DNA of 64,000 nucleotides from Romboutsia hominis (GTDB lineage: Bacteria > Bacillota > Clostridia > Peptostreptococcales > Peptostreptococcaceae), in contig NZ_LN650648.1 in assembly GCF_900002575.1 (NCBI RefSeq), positions 558,001-622,000 of the forward strand, in the 5' to 3' direction. Shown here one piece after another: positions 36,176 to 45,106 of the stretch. The translations under genes were made by a program, and so were the position numbers. Under the pieces are notes generated by a model. It did no database searches. It saw only the letters and a list, made by a program, of their open reading frames with translations, and was not told the DNA's origin. Position 1 is the stretch's first letter. Every line of letters begins with the position of its first letter.

Positions 36176-37216
36176 ATGGAGATGTTAAGAAAACTTACAG
36201 ATATGACTACTTCAGGTGGCTGAGCGGCTAAGATTGGGCCAGAGGTTCTGGCATCAGTATTAAGTAAACTACCTAGAAATGAAAGCACAGACAATTTATT
36301 AGTTGGATTAGAAACATCCGATGATGCAGCTGTATATAAATTAAATAATGATAGTGCTTTAATTCAGACACTAGACTTTTTCACTCCAATGATAGATGAC
36401 CCATATATATTTGGTCAAATAGCAGCAGCAAACTCTTTATCAGATGTCTATGCTATGGGCGGAAAACCAATTGTAGCTATGAATATAGTTTGTTTTCCAT
36501 CATGTCATGATATGAATGTTTTAGCAGAAATATTAAAGGGTGGATTTGATAAAGTTAAGGAGAGTGGCGCACTTTTAGTTGGGGGGCATACTGTAGATGA
36601 TAAAGAACCCAAATATGGACTTTCAGTATCTGGTATAGTTCATCCAGATAAAGTATTATCAAATGCAACATCTAAAGTAGGTGATAAGTTAATTATAACT
36701 AAACCTATAGGTGTAGGTATATTAAATACAGCTATGAAAGAAGGATTAGTAGATAAAGAAGTTTCTGAAAAAGTAATAGAAACTATGATACATTTAAATA
36801 AGTATGCAGCAATGAGTTTTGATAATATAGAAGTTAATTCAGTTACAGATATAACAGGATTTGGACTTTTAGGACATGCCCTAGAAATGGCAAAGGCATC
36901 AAATGTAAGTATTGAAATAGATTCGAAGGAAGTTCCTATATTGGAGGGAGCTGTCGATATGGCAAGAATGGGTATAATACCTGCAGGTATGTATAGAAAT
37001 AAAGAATACATAGGAAAAGATGTTAGTACAAATAATATAGCAACTGAAATAGAAGATATATTGTACGATCCTCAAACATCAGGTGGATTACTAATTTCTG
37101 TTAGAGAAGAATTAGCAGATATGCTAATAAAAGATATGAAGAAAAATGGATCTATAGAGGCTAAAGTAATTGGTGAAGTTAAAGAAAAATCTAGTAAGTA
37201 CATAACTGTTATATAG
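36176..37216 (+). CDS. selD: Selenide, water dikinase SelD, a selenocysteine-containing protein
   Basis: SelD makes selenophosphate from selenide and ATP. The reading frame starts at ATG 36176 (AAGGAGAG upstream) and has an in-frame TGA at 36221-36223 as codon 16, in the context [12 protein letters not shown]. This is the catalytic Cys/Sec site of the family, so the TGA is read as selenocysteine; the product is 346 residues. A hairpin with the properties of a bacterial SECIS begins 14 bases after the TGA. Conventional gene callers would start at the internal ATG 36389 and lose the ATP-binding N-terminus. selA and selB follow. Confidence 0.95.
36221..36260 (+). promoter_or_regulatory. UGA codon with bacterial SECIS-like hairpin in selD
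   Basis: After the TGA, a 6-bp perfect stem GCCAGA / TCTGGC (36238-36243 and 36247-36252) with the loop GGT fits the SelB-binding SECIS, which needs a short stem with guanines in the loop at this distance. Confidence 0.8.
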
Positions 37217-37223
37217 ATAATAT

Positions 37224-37266
37224 AAAATATGGAAATCATACAGTATATGATTTCCATATTTTATAT
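37224..37266 (+). terminator. Hairpin after selD (possible terminator)
   Basis: A long perfect stem AAAATATGGAAATCATA / TATGATTTCCATATTTT with a five-base loop lies just after selD. The T tract after the stem is short, so it may attenuate rather than stop transcription into selA. The rest of the ~220-base gap to selA shows no gene. Confidence 0.75.
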
Positions 37267-37436
37267 ATGAAAAAATTTGCATAAAACATACTAAAATAGA
37301 TCAATAAAATAGCTAAACAAATAAAATTTTATTTTGAAAATATTATGTACTACATAGAAGGTGGGTTAGCTATAAAATAGAATAATATAAAATATTATTA
37401 AATAATTAGAAATTTAGAGCAAAGGTTGTGATTTAT

Positions 37437-38837
37437 TTGAATAAAAGAGAATTATTTTCTAAGCTACCTTCAGTTGATGAAGTTTTAAACCAAGAAGATA
37501 TAAAAAATACATTAGAAGAGTATCCTAGAAATTTAGTCATAGAGTGCATAAGGAAGGTTATAGATAGAAAAAGAAAAGAAATAATAGATATTAAGGACGA
37601 TAAAAATAATATAAATTTAGATTTAAATAATATAATTAAAGATATAAAAAATGAGATTAATATAAGCTATGCATTATCCTTAAAAAAGGTTATAAATGCT
37701 ACAGGTACAGTATTACATACTAATTTAGGAAGATCATTACTTAGTGAAAGTATAAAAGAAGAACTTTGGAATTCTGCATCTAGATATTCTAATTTAGAAT
37801 ACAATATTGAAAAAGGTCAAAGAGGTTCGAGGTACGATCATCTAGCAGATACAATAAAAAGGCTTACAAATGCTGAGGATGTATTAGTGGTAAATAATAA
37901 TGCAGCAGCTGTACTGCTTGTATTAAGCACATTAGCTAAAGATGGCGAAGTTATAGTATCAAGAGGTGAGTTAGTAGAAGTTGGTGGCTCTTTTAGAATA
38001 CCAAGTATAATGGAATTAAGTGGTACAAAACTTTTAGAGGTTGGTGCTACTAACAAAACACATTTAAAAGATTATGAAGAAGCGATTAGTGAAGATACTA
38101 AAGCTATTATGAAGGTTCATACTAGTAATTATAGAATACTTGGATTTACAGAAAGTGTAGATATAGATGAGTTATCTATCCTTAGCAAAAAGCATAATAT
38201 ACCTGTGATAGAAGATTTAGGTAGTGGAGTATTTATCGATTTATCAAAATATGGACTGTCTTATGAACCTACTGTTTTAGATTCTCTACGAAAAGGTGCT
38301 GATATAGTTACTTTTAGTGGAGACAAAATGCTAGGTGGACCACAAGCTGGTATAATAGTTGGTAAAAAAGAGTACATAGATAAAATGAAAAAAAATCAAT
38401 TAACAAGAGCCCTAAGAGTAGATAAGTTAACTATATGCGCTCTAGAATCTACACTTAGAACTTATTTAGATGAAGAAAAAGCAATTAAAGAAATACCAAC
38501 GCTTAGAATGTTAACTTATAAAATAGATGAATTAGAAGAAAAAGCTAACGATTTATTAAATAAAATAAAAGAACTAAAAATAGATGCAAAAGTATGTGTA
38601 GAAGATGGTTTATCTCAAGTTGGGGGAGGATCTATGCCTTTAGAGACTATAAAAAGTAAGGTAGTCGCGATAACTCCAAATAATATGAATGTATCAACAC
38701 TAGAGAGAAGACTAAGATTAAGTAATGCTCATATAATAGCAAGAGTGTATGAAAATAAATACATATTAGATGTAAGGACTATATTTGAAGACGAATATGA
38801 TTTAATAATAAATGAGCTTAAAAATATATTTAAATAG
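37437..38837 (+). CDS. selA: L-seryl-tRNA(Sec) selenium transferase SelA
   Basis: SelA is a PLP enzyme converting Ser-tRNA(Sec) to Sec-tRNA(Sec). The protein (~466 residues) has the family's N-terminal KLPSVDEVL and [13 protein letters not shown]. The PLP-lysine region is [18 protein letters not shown], with VGGGSMP near the C-terminus. The start is taken as TTG 37437, after GTGAT; an in-frame GTG at 37428 is closer to AAAGG and remains possible. It lies 21 bases before selB. Confidence 0.95.
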   Translation: MNKRELFSKLPSVDEVLNQEDIKNTLEEYPRNLVIECIRKVIDRKRKEIIDIKDDKNNINLDLNNIIKDIKNEINISYALSLKKVINATGTVLHTNLGRSLLSESIKEELWNSASRYSNLEYNIEKGQRGSRYDHLADTIKRLTNAEDVLVVNNNAAAVLLVLSTLAKDGEVIVSRGELVEVGGSFRIPSIMELSGTKLLEVGATNKTHLKDYEEAISEDTKAIMKVHTSNYRILGFTESVDIDELSILSKKHNIPVIEDLGSGVFIDLSKYGLSYEPTVLDSLRKGADIVTFSGDKMLGGPQAGIIVGKKEYIDKMKKNQLTRALRVDKLTICALESTLRTYLDEEKAIKEIPTLRMLTYKIDELEEKANDLLNKIKELKIDAKVCVEDGLSQVGGGSMPLETIKSKVVAITPNNMNVSTLERRLRLSNAHIIARVYENKYILDVRTIFEDEYDLIINELKNIFK

Positions 38838-38858
38838 TATACAAGAGGGGAGATTAAC

Positions 38859-40748
38859 ATGAAAAATATAGTAATAGGTACAGCAGGTCATATAGACCAT
38901 GGAAAAACTACCCTTATAAAAGCACTTACAGGAAGAGAAACAGATACTTTAGCAGAAGAAAAAAAGAGAGGAATATCAATAAATTTAGGATTTACATATT
39001 TTGATTTGCCGAGCAAAAAAAGAGCAGGTATAGTTGATGTTCCAGGGCATGAAAAATTTATAAAAAACATGCTTGCAGGAGCATCTGGTTTAGACATGGT
39101 TTTATTTGTAATTGGAGCTGACGAAGGTGTAATGCCTCAAACTATTGAGCATTTAGATATATTAAAATTTTTAAATGTCAAAAATGGAATAATAGTTTTA
39201 ACAAAATGTGATACAGTAGATGAAGAATTTATAGAATTAGTAAAAGAAGATGTAATAGAAAAGGTAAAAGGAACTTTTCTTGAAGATGCAGATATAATAG
39301 AAGTTGATTCTATATCTAAAAGGGGTATAGATAAACTTATAAACAAAATTGATGAAATAAGTAAAGATATAGAAGATAATGATATAAGTTCACCTGCAAG
39401 GCTTAATATAGATAGAGTATTTTCTGTAAAAGGATTTGGAACTGTAATAACAGGGACCCTAACAGAAGGAAAAATAAGTGTTGAAGATGATTTAATGCTA
39501 TATCCTTCAAATATAGAAACGAAAATAAGAAGTATTCAAGTTCATGGCGAAAATGTAAACACTGCTTATGCAGGACAAAGAACTGCAATAAATATATCTA
39601 ATGTCAAAGTTGAAGATCTAAAAAGAGGAGATGTTTTAGGTGCAAAAAATTCTTTAGAAGAATCCATGATGTTAGATGTTAAAATATCTATTGTAAATCA
39701 TTCAAACAAAAGCTTAAAACATTGGGATAGGTTAAGGCTTTACCATGGTACAAAAGAAATTTTGTGCAGGGCAGTACCATTAGACAAAGAAATAATAAAC
39801 TCATCAGAAGATGGATATGTACAATTAAGATTAGAAGAAAGTATAGTAGCTAAAAAAGGAGATAAATTTGTTATTAGAAGTTATTCACCTATGGAAACTA
39901 TAGGTGGAGGAACTATAATAGACACAAACCCTAAAAAGCATAAAAAATTTGATACAAACGTTATAAATTCATTAAAGATAAAAGAAAAAGGTGAATTAAA
40001 AGATATATTAGAAGAGTATCTTAAAAAAAATACTGAAATATATCCAAGTAAAAAAGAGATAATGGCCTATATTGGAGAAAATGAAGAAAATGTAGATAAA
40101 GCTTTACAAGAGCTTATAAATATGGATAAAGCTATCTGTATAAATAGTATGTATATGCATATTAATAAATATGAGACTCTAAAATCTAAAAGTGTAGACT
40201 TACTTACTAAGTATCATAAATCTTACAGACTTAGAAATGGTATGGTAAAAGAAGAGTTTAGATCTAAAGTTGAAGGTAAGTTTAAGACTAAGGAGATGGA
40301 CTTATTAATAGATAAGTTAAGTAAAGAAAAAGTAGTAAAAGTAAACGATAATTTAATATCTTTATATGAATTTGAAGTAAGGTTAAACTCAAAGCAGCTA
40401 GAAATAAAAAACACTATAAAAAATCAGTTAAATTCTAGCATGAATAAATCAGAAAATATATTAACAATAGATGGTATATGTAACAAAAATAAATTTTATG
40501 AAGAAGTATTAGAATCTATGATAGGACAAGAAGTAGAACAATTAGATGAAAAGCATGTTATTGATAAAGAGCTGTATGAAACACTAAAAAATAATTTGAT
40601 TAATTATTTAAAAGAAAATAAAGAAATAACTTTAGGCGAATACAGAGACTTACTTAATTCTAGCCGAAAAAATTGTGTGATATTATTAGAAAACTTTGAT
40701 AGAAATAAAATAACTAAGAGAAAAGAAAATAGCAGAGTACTATTTTAG
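38859..40748 (+). CDS. selB: Selenocysteine-specific elongation factor SelB
   Basis: SelB brings Sec-tRNA(Sec) to UGA codons by binding both the tRNA and the SECIS hairpin. The 629-residue protein has G-domain motifs [13 protein letters not shown] (G1), DVPGHEKFI (G3) and LTKCD (G4), then EF-Tu-like beta domains. The C-terminal half (~375-629) is made of winged-helix repeats for mRNA binding. The ribosome binding site is AGAGGGGAG. ung follows after 14 bases. Confidence 0.96.
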   Translation: MKNIVIGTAGHIDHGKTTLIKALTGRETDTLAEEKKRGISINLGFTYFDLPSKKRAGIVDVPGHEKFIKNMLAGASGLDMVLFVIGADEGVMPQTIEHLDILKFLNVKNGIIVLTKCDTVDEEFIELVKEDVIEKVKGTFLEDADIIEVDSISKRGIDKLINKIDEISKDIEDNDISSPARLNIDRVFSVKGFGTVITGTLTEGKISVEDDLMLYPSNIETKIRSIQVHGENVNTAYAGQRTAINISNVKVEDLKRGDVLGAKNSLEESMMLDVKISIVNHSNKSLKHWDRLRLYHGTKEILCRAVPLDKEIINSSEDGYVQLRLEESIVAKKGDKFVIRSYSPMETIGGGTIIDTNPKKHKKFDTNVINSLKIKEKGELKDILEEYLKKNTEIYPSKKEIMAYIGENEENVDKALQELINMDKAICINSMYMHINKYETLKSKSVDLLTKYHKSYRLRNGMVKEEFRSKVEGKFKTKEMDLLIDKLSKEKVVKVNDNLISLYEFEVRLNSKQLEIKNTIKNQLNSSMNKSENILTIDGICNKNKFYEEVLESMIGQEVEQLDEKHVIDKELYETLKNNLINYLKENKEITLGEYRDLLNSSRKNCVILLENFDRNKITKRKENSRVLF

Positions 40749-40762
40749 ATAAGGGTGACAAA

Positions 40763-41437
40763 ATGGTAAATTTAAATAATGACTGGGACGAATTATTAAA
40801 AGAAGAATTTAAAAAAGATTACTATTTAAAATTAAGAGAATTTTTAAAAAAAGAATATAGCGAAAGAATAATATACCCAAATATGAATAATATATTTGAA
40901 GCTTTAAAGCATACATCATATAAAGATACAAAAGTACTTATACTAGGACAAGATCCTTATCATGGTGAAAATCAAGCACATGGACTGGCTTTTTCAGTGC
41001 AACCAGGAGAAAAAATACCACCATCTTTATTAAATATATATAAAGAGTTAAATAGTGAATTAGGATGTTTTATACCAAACAATGGTTATTTAATTCCGTG
41101 GGCAGATCAAGGTGTATTACTATTAAATACAGCTCTAACAGTTAGAGCTCATGAAGCTAATTCTCACAAAGGGAAGGGATGGGAAATTTTCACTGATGAA
41201 ATAATAAGAATTTTAAATAATAGAAAAGACCCTGTAATATTTATATTATGGGGAGCAAATGCAAGAAGCAAAAAGGCGCTTATAACTTCTAATCATCATT
41301 ATATATTAGAATCTCCTCATCCAAGTCCCTTATCTGCAAGAAGAGGATTCTTTGGATGTAATCATTTCTTAGAAACTAATAAAATATTAAAATCAATAGG
41401 TAAAAGCCCTATACAGTGGCAAATACCTAATATATAA
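40763..41437 (+). CDS. ung: Uracil-DNA glycosylase
   Basis: Ung removes uracil from DNA. The 224-residue family-1 enzyme has the water-activating motif [18 protein letters not shown] (~62-79), [27 protein letters not shown], and the HPSPLSA motif (~187-193). The close spacing after selB suggests co-transcription, although no functional link to selenium use is known. Confidence 0.96.
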   Translation: MVNLNNDWDELLKEEFKKDYYLKLREFLKKEYSERIIYPNMNNIFEALKHTSYKDTKVLILGQDPYHGENQAHGLAFSVQPGEKIPPSLLNIYKELNSELGCFIPNNGYLIPWADQGVLLLNTALTVRAHEANSHKGKGWEIFTDEIIRILNNRKDPVIFILWGANARSKKALITSNHHYILESPHPSPLSARRGFFGCNHFLETNKILKSIGKSPIQWQIPNI

Positions 41438-41471
41438 AAATAACTACACCTATATAGGTGTAGTTATTTTG
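41437..41471 (+). terminator. Terminator of the selA-selB-ung unit
   Basis: The palindrome AAAATAACTACACC / GGTGTAGTTATTTT, centred on TATATA, ends in TTTTG. Confidence 0.9.
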
Positions 41472-41607
41472 TTAATAAAGAATATATGATTATAGATAAA
41501 ATCAATAAATATTTGTCAAAATATAATTAGATATATAATATTAACTTTAACTATGTAACTTATTGTGAAAAAAATCATAATATATTAAATAAGAGAGGAG
41601 GCTGTAT

Positions 41608-41922
41608 ATGAGTATATATATATTAGAATCAGAAAAAATAAAGTCAATGATAGATAACAATGAATTCGATCTTATTATAGATATTAGAAATGAAGAATAT
41701 TACCTAAATGGTCATTTGCCAAAGGCTATAAATATACCAATGAATGAGATAAATGATGAGATGGATTTCTTGGCAGATTACAAGGATAAGAAAATATTAT
41801 TATATTGTGGAATAGGGAGCCAAAGTAAAGCTACATGTAAGGTATTAAGTATAAATGGATTTAATAAATTATATAGTTTATTTGGAGGTATAAAAGGCTA
41901 TAAATATGAACTTGAAAAATAA
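41608..41922 (+). CDS. Rhodanese-like domain protein
   Basis: This is a 104-residue single rhodanese domain, with DLIIDIRNEEYYLNGHLPKAINIP (segments ~22-45) and the catalytic cysteine loop LYCGIGSQSKA (~71-81). The loop CGIGSQS has six residues as in sulfur rhodaneses, with no predicted membrane segment. Many such proteins transfer sulfane sulfur. Its place between the sel genes and tRNA-Sec invites a selenium link, but that is only inference. The ATG follows GAGAGGAGG. Confidence 0.88.
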   Translation: MSIYILESEKIKSMIDNNEFDLIIDIRNEEYYLNGHLPKAINIPMNEINDEMDFLADYKDKKILLYCGIGSQSKATCKVLSINGFNKLYSLFGGIKGYKYELEK

Positions 41923-41953
41923 CGAAAATATTAAGAATAAATGATATAATAAG

Positions 41954-42000
41954 ATGTGCTAGAATTATTGAAAAAACTTACTAAGCACATTTTATTTTTA
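41954..42000 (+). terminator. Terminator after the rhodanese gene
   Basis: The stem ATGTGCT / AGCACAT (41954-41960 and 41984-41990) with a long loop is followed by TTTTATTTTTA. Confidence 0.8.
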
Positions 42001-42099
42001 TCAAATTGATATTATATATTAAAAAAGTCACAATTTAAATGGTAAATATCTATTAGAAATGCAATATAAATATTATCTGATTAAATAATAGTACAGAGA

Positions 42100-42143
42100 T
42101 TCATAGTTTACAATTAAAATAAACTATGAACTTAATTTTTTAT
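42100..42143 (+). terminator. Orphan terminator-like hairpin upstream of tRNA-Sec
   Basis: A perfect 11-bp stem TTCATAGTTTA / TAAACTATGAA with a nine-base loop is followed by CTTAATTTTTTATT. It lies 100 bases past the rhodanese terminator with no gene between. It could back up that terminator or end a small RNA. The rest of 42001-42163 shows nothing else. Confidence 0.6.
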
Positions 42144-42163
42144 TAAAATATATTGCATAAAGA

Positions 42164-42192
42164 TTGTTAATAGAGTATATTTATGGTATAAT
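42164..42192 (+). promoter_or_regulatory. Predicted promoter of tRNA-Sec
   Basis: TTGTTA (42164-42169) and TATAAT (42187-42192) with a 17-base spacer lie about 90 bases before the tRNA. Confidence 0.65.
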
Positions 42193-42280
42193 TACAAATT
42201 ATTAAGGTATTAAAAATACTTTTATGTCAATATAATAAAATATGCATAGAAATATGATATTTTTATTAAATGATTAATAT

Positions 42281-42377
42281 GGGGATGGATGAGTGCCGGT
42301 GTGCTCTCTAGTCTTCAAAACTAGTATGAGGGGTTAAGAGCCTCTTAGGTGGGTTCGACTCCCACGCATTCCCGCCA
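42281..42377 (+). tRNA. selC: tRNA-Sec (anticodon TCA)
   Basis: The 97-base RNA, including an encoded CCA, folds as a selenocysteine tRNA. It has a long acceptor, a 6-bp D stem (GAGTGC/GTGCTC), and an anticodon stem CTAGT/ACTAG with loop CTTCAAA giving TCA at 42315-42317. A long variable arm (GAGGGGTTAAGAGCCTC) and a T arm GTGGG/CCCAC follow, with the discriminator G. Seven of eight acceptor positions pair; the eighth appears as G opposite G. It supplies the tRNA used by SelA and SelB encoded upstream. Confidence 0.95.
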
Positions 42378-42383
42378 ATTTGT

Positions 42384-42409
42384 GAGAACTCTTATGAGTT
42401 CTTTTTTTA
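42384..42409 (+). terminator. Terminator after tRNA-Sec
   Basis: The stem AGAACTC / GAGTTCT with loop TTAT is followed by a run of seven Ts. Confidence 0.9.
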
Positions 42410-42725
42410 TTATAAGAGTACATTAAATTACTATACAATAAATATATATAAATGTTTAATATAAAAATGATTTTATGTTTTATTGAATTATTTTTATTTA
42501 TATCTTTTAAAATTCGTACAATTAAATTATAATTATCATTATATTTAATTTTAACATAATAAAAAATACAATCAGTTATCGTATAAAAATAAATAATAAG
42601 ATTAAATGATGAAACTAATAATAAGTTAAAAGGTAGATTTATAAATTTTATGTAAATCTCATTATATAACTTGGTAGAATATATTTTTTTAAAACAATAA
42701 TAAATAATTTCAGGAGAAATAAGAT
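42410..42725. other. AT-rich gap between tRNA-Sec and tcdA
   Basis: I see no gene in these 316 bases. One short inverted repeat, AGATTTA / TAAATCT (42635-42659), lies before tcdA. No clear promoter pair was found. Confidence 0.5.
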
Positions 42726-43433
42726 ATGGAAAAAAACTTTACAACTAGAACCGGTCTAATAATAGGACAAGAAGGTATAGAGAAACTAAAAAATTCAAAT
42801 GTAATAGTATTTGGAGTTGGAGGAGTAGGTAGTTTTGCAGCAGAGGCTATAGCAAGAGCAGGAGTAGGAAATCTTACTATAGTAGACTTTGATGATGTAG
42901 ATATAACTAATATAAATAGACAACTTCCAGCACTACACTCAACTGTAGGTAGAGATAAAGTTGATGTTATGAAAGAAAGGATACTTGATATAAATCCAGA
43001 TATAAATATAAAAGCTATAAAAAGTTTATATAATGAAGAAACAAGTGAAGAACTATTAAGTGAAAAGTATGATTATGTAGTAGATGCAATAGATATGGTT
43101 AGTTCTAAAATACATTTAATAGAAACTTGCAAAAAGAAGGGACTTGAAATAATAAGTTCTATGGGAATGGGAAATAAATTAGATCCAACTAAAATAGTAG
43201 TTACAGATGTGCATAAAACAACTATGTGCCCATTAGCTAAGGTGATGAGAAAAGAACTAAGAGATAGAAAAATAAAAAAATTAAAGGTAGTATTTTCAAC
43301 TGAAAAGCCAAGAGAGCTTAAAGAAAAAATAATGAATGGCAAAAAGGTTACACCAGGAAGTGTTTCATTTGTACCATCTGTTGGAGGTCTAGTTATAGCA
43401 TCTGTTGTTATAAATGATTTAATAAATAAATAA
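42726..43433 (+). CDS. tcdA: tRNA threonylcarbamoyladenosine dehydratase TcdA
   Basis: TcdA, an E1-like ThiF-family enzyme, cyclises t6A to ct6A at position 37 of tRNAs using ATP. The 235-residue protein has the nucleotide-binding VIVFGVGGVGSFAAEAIARAG (segments ~26-45), the DFDDVDITNINRQ motif, and SSMGMGNKLDP near ~143. A cysteine in TTMCPLAK may be the CsdE-type acceptor site. Length matches TcdA rather than MoeB or ThiF. The ATG follows AGGAGA, and a terminator follows the gene. Confidence 0.9.
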   Translation: MEKNFTTRTGLIIGQEGIEKLKNSNVIVFGVGGVGSFAAEAIARAGVGNLTIVDFDDVDITNINRQLPALHSTVGRDKVDVMKERILDINPDINIKAIKSLYNEETSEELLSEKYDYVVDAIDMVSSKIHLIETCKKKGLEIISSMGMGNKLDPTKIVVTDVHKTTMCPLAKVMRKELRDRKIKKLKVVFSTEKPRELKEKIMNGKKVTPGSVSFVPSVGGLVIASVVINDLINK

Positions 43434-43436
43434 CAT

Positions 43437-43469
43437 AAAAAAGAAGAATGCTTTGTGTTCTTCTTTTTT
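43437..43469 (+). terminator. Terminator after tcdA
   Basis: The stem AAAAAAGAAGAA / TTCTTCTTTTTT with a nine-base loop lies directly after the stop. Confidence 0.9.
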
Positions 43470-43495
43470 ATTTTTTAAAAAGTTATATTTATAGG

Positions 43496-43515
43496 TGGTT
43501 ACAAATAAGTAACTA
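43496..43515. promoter_or_regulatory. Predicted operator (copy A) upstream of the thioredoxin promoter
   Basis: A 20-base element with inverted arms GTTAC / GTAAC around AAATAA ends one base before the -35 box of the trxA promoter. It matches copy B at 45057-45076 in 17 of 20 bases, and both continue with ATTG. The likely ligand is the HxlR-type regulator encoded 1.2 kb downstream; this is inference. Confidence 0.7.
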
Positions 43516-43516
43516 A

Positions 43517-43545
43517 TTGTTATAAGAAACTATAGTTGGTATAGT
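43517..43545 (+). promoter_or_regulatory. Predicted trxA promoter
   Basis: TTGTTA (43517-43522) and TATAGT (43540-43545) with a 17-base spacer lie 34 bases before the trxA start codon. Confidence 0.75.
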
Positions 43546-43578
43546 ATATTTATCAAAATAAACAAAGGAGATAATGTA

Positions 43579-43896
43579 ATGACTAGAATAATAAATACAG
43601 AAGAATTTGTTAATGAGGTAGAATTATCAAATGAAACAACAGTGGTAGATTTTTTTGCAACTTGGTGTGGACCATGTAAGATGTTATCACCAATATTTGA
43701 AGGATTAGAACAAGATATGAAAGAAGATGCAAAATTTTTAAAGGTTGATATAGATAAAAGTTTAGAATTAGCTAGACAATTTGAGATACATACTGTACCA
43801 ACAGTTATAGTTTTTAAAGAAGGAAAAGAAGTAGATAGATTAGTAGGGTTTATACCAAAACAAAAATTAGAAGAAATTGTTAAATCACATATATAA
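43579..43896 (+). CDS. trxA: Thioredoxin
   Basis: This 105-residue thioredoxin has the redox motif WCGPC (in FFATWCGPCKM, ~29-39) and the cis-proline segment HTVPTVIVF (~73-81). It is intact and of normal size. The ribosome binding site is AAAGGAG. A thioredoxin reductase gene follows after 19 bases but is broken, so this thioredoxin would need another reductase encoded elsewhere. Confidence 0.95.
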   Translation: MTRIINTEEFVNEVELSNETTVVDFFATWCGPCKMLSPIFEGLEQDMKEDAKFLKVDIDKSLELARQFEIHTVPTVIVFKEGKEVDRLVGFIPKQKLEEIVKSHI

Positions 43897-43915
43897 ATAT
43901 AAGAAAGTAAGTAAT

Positions 43916-44528
43916 ATGAGATATGATATAGCAATAGTAGGTAGTGGATCAGCAGGTATGGCTGCTGCATTAAATGCTAAAATAAGAAATAAAAATAAAA
44001 GGTGAAGAAAAATATCTAGTAAAAGGTGTAGGATATTGTGAAACTTGTGATGCGGGATTATATAGAGATAAAGTAGTTGCAGTAGTAGGATACAATCATG
44101 AAGGAGAAGAAGATGCAAACTTCTTGAGTGAAATAGCTTCAAAGATATATTATATACCAATGTATAAATTAACTAATTCACTAGATTCATCTATAGAAAT
44201 AATTAACGATAAACCTTTAGAAATAAAAGGAGAAAAAACAGTTAATAAATTAGTTCTAAAAAATACAGAACTATATGCAGATGGTATATTTATTATGGAG
44301 GATAGTGTATCGCCAAGTTATATGGTACCAGGGTTAGAAGTTGAAGGACCTCATATAAAAGCAGATAGAGAAATGAAAACTAATATAGAATGGTTATATG
44401 CAGCTGGAGATTGTGCAGGTAAGCCATATCAATATCTAAAGTCATCAGGAGAAGGTCAAATGGCGGTATCAAGTGCAATATCTCACTTAGACAAATTGAG
44501 AATAAACCAAATGAGTTTACAGAAATAA
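43916..44528 (+). pseudogene. trxB: Thioredoxin reductase remnant with an internal deletion
   Basis: The first 29 codons from ATG 43916 encode the FAD-binding start (MRYDIAIVGSGSAGMAAALN) and hit TGA at 44003. Another frame, open from 43986, continues with KGEEKYLVKGVGYCETCDAGLYRDK, including the CxxC redox centre. It then runs through a degenerate NADPH region to the C-terminal FAD motif WLYAAGDCAGKPYQYLKSSGEGQMA. Compared with intact clostridial TrxB, roughly 85-90 residues between the FAD motif and the CxxC are missing and the two parts are out of frame. The junction lies in an A-rich AAATAA-type repeat at ~43986-44000. The protein cannot be made in functional form. Confidence 0.88.
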
Positions 44529-44529
44529 T

Positions 44530-44571
44530 AAAAAACCTACGGTATAATTTACTTATCCATAGGTTTTTTTA
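44530..44571 (+). terminator. Terminator of the trx unit
   Basis: The stem AAAAAACCTA-GG / CC-TAGGTTTTTT, with one mismatch and a long loop, ends in seven Ts. Confidence 0.8.
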
Positions 44572-44716
44572 TTATTAAAAAAATTTAAATCGTTAAAAAA
44601 TTTAAAGAGATAATATCTAAAATAAATTAAAGTAAAATTTAAAAGATTAAAATTGGACAAAATAGAAATAATACTATAACTTAATATATACAAAGATTTA
44701 ATAAGGAGGACAAAAA

Positions 44717-45049
44717 ATGTACAATATAAGTGATATGGTATATGATTGCCCCGTTGAAGCATTAGCTAGTATATTAGGTAAAAAATGGGTTGGGGGAATT
44801 ATATGGGCTATACAAGATGATAAAGTAAGATTTGGTGATTTACAAAGGAAGATGAATAAATGTAGCAAGAAAATGCTAATCCAGCAGCTAGATTTATTAA
44901 TAGAAAATAATATTATTATAAATGATAAAAAATTAATAAAAAATACTGTTGAATCTACGTATTATCTTAGCGAATCAGGGTTAGCACTTTTAAATGTAAT
45001 GGCAAAAATGATAGAGTGGAGTAATCAACACATAACTTGTGAAGAATAA
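44717..45049 (+). CDS. HxlR-family winged-helix transcriptional regulator
   Basis: This 110-residue DNA-binding protein has the HxlR layout. An N-terminal cysteine lies at residue 11 (YDCPVEALASILGKKW). The helix-turn-helix is at ~38-62 (RFGDLQRKMNKCSKKMLIQQLDLL), followed by the wing and TYYLSESGLALLNVMAKMIEW. In Bacillus relatives (YodB, HypR, CatR) the N-terminal cysteine senses thiol-reactive stress. A TTGGAC-16-TATAAC promoter (44653-44680) and AAGGAGG precede it. The two palindromes near trxA and after this gene are its probable operators. Confidence 0.9.
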   Translation: MYNISDMVYDCPVEALASILGKKWVGGIIWAIQDDKVRFGDLQRKMNKCSKKMLIQQLDLLIENNIIINDKKLIKNTVESTYYLSESGLALLNVMAKMIEWSNQHITCEE

Positions 45050-45056
45050 AATTGCA

Positions 45057-45076
45057 TAGTTACTAAAAAGTAACTA
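45057..45076. promoter_or_regulatory. Predicted operator (copy B), after the HxlR gene
   Basis: A perfect 8-bp inverted repeat TAGTTACT / AGTAACTA with a four-A centre, 17 of 20 bases identical to copy A. It sits one base before a -35 box, the same geometry as copy A. Confidence 0.75.
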
Positions 45077-45077
45077 A

Positions 45078-45106
45078 TTGATATAAATATAATGTATTGT
45101 TATATT
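45078..45106 (+). promoter_or_regulatory. Predicted orphan promoter reading rightward
   Basis: TTGATA (45078-45083) and TATATT (45101-45106) with a 17-base spacer point into the 3' end of a minus-strand gene. No plus-strand gene follows, so the transcript would be antisense. Confidence 0.6.

Noticed and set aside
36389-37216. SelD starting at ATG 36389
   Set aside because: This start has no ribosome binding site and would remove the catalytic and ATP-binding N-terminus. Reading TGA as Sec from 36176 gives the full family length.
44003-44005. TGA in the thioredoxin reductase remnant as a selenocysteine codon
   Set aside because: It lies at the deletion junction, not at the redox motif, and the downstream family sequence is in a different frame.
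44124-44528. An independent small protein from ATG 44124
   Set aside because: It is the C-terminal part of the broken thioredoxin reductase, in frame with the CxxC region upstream.
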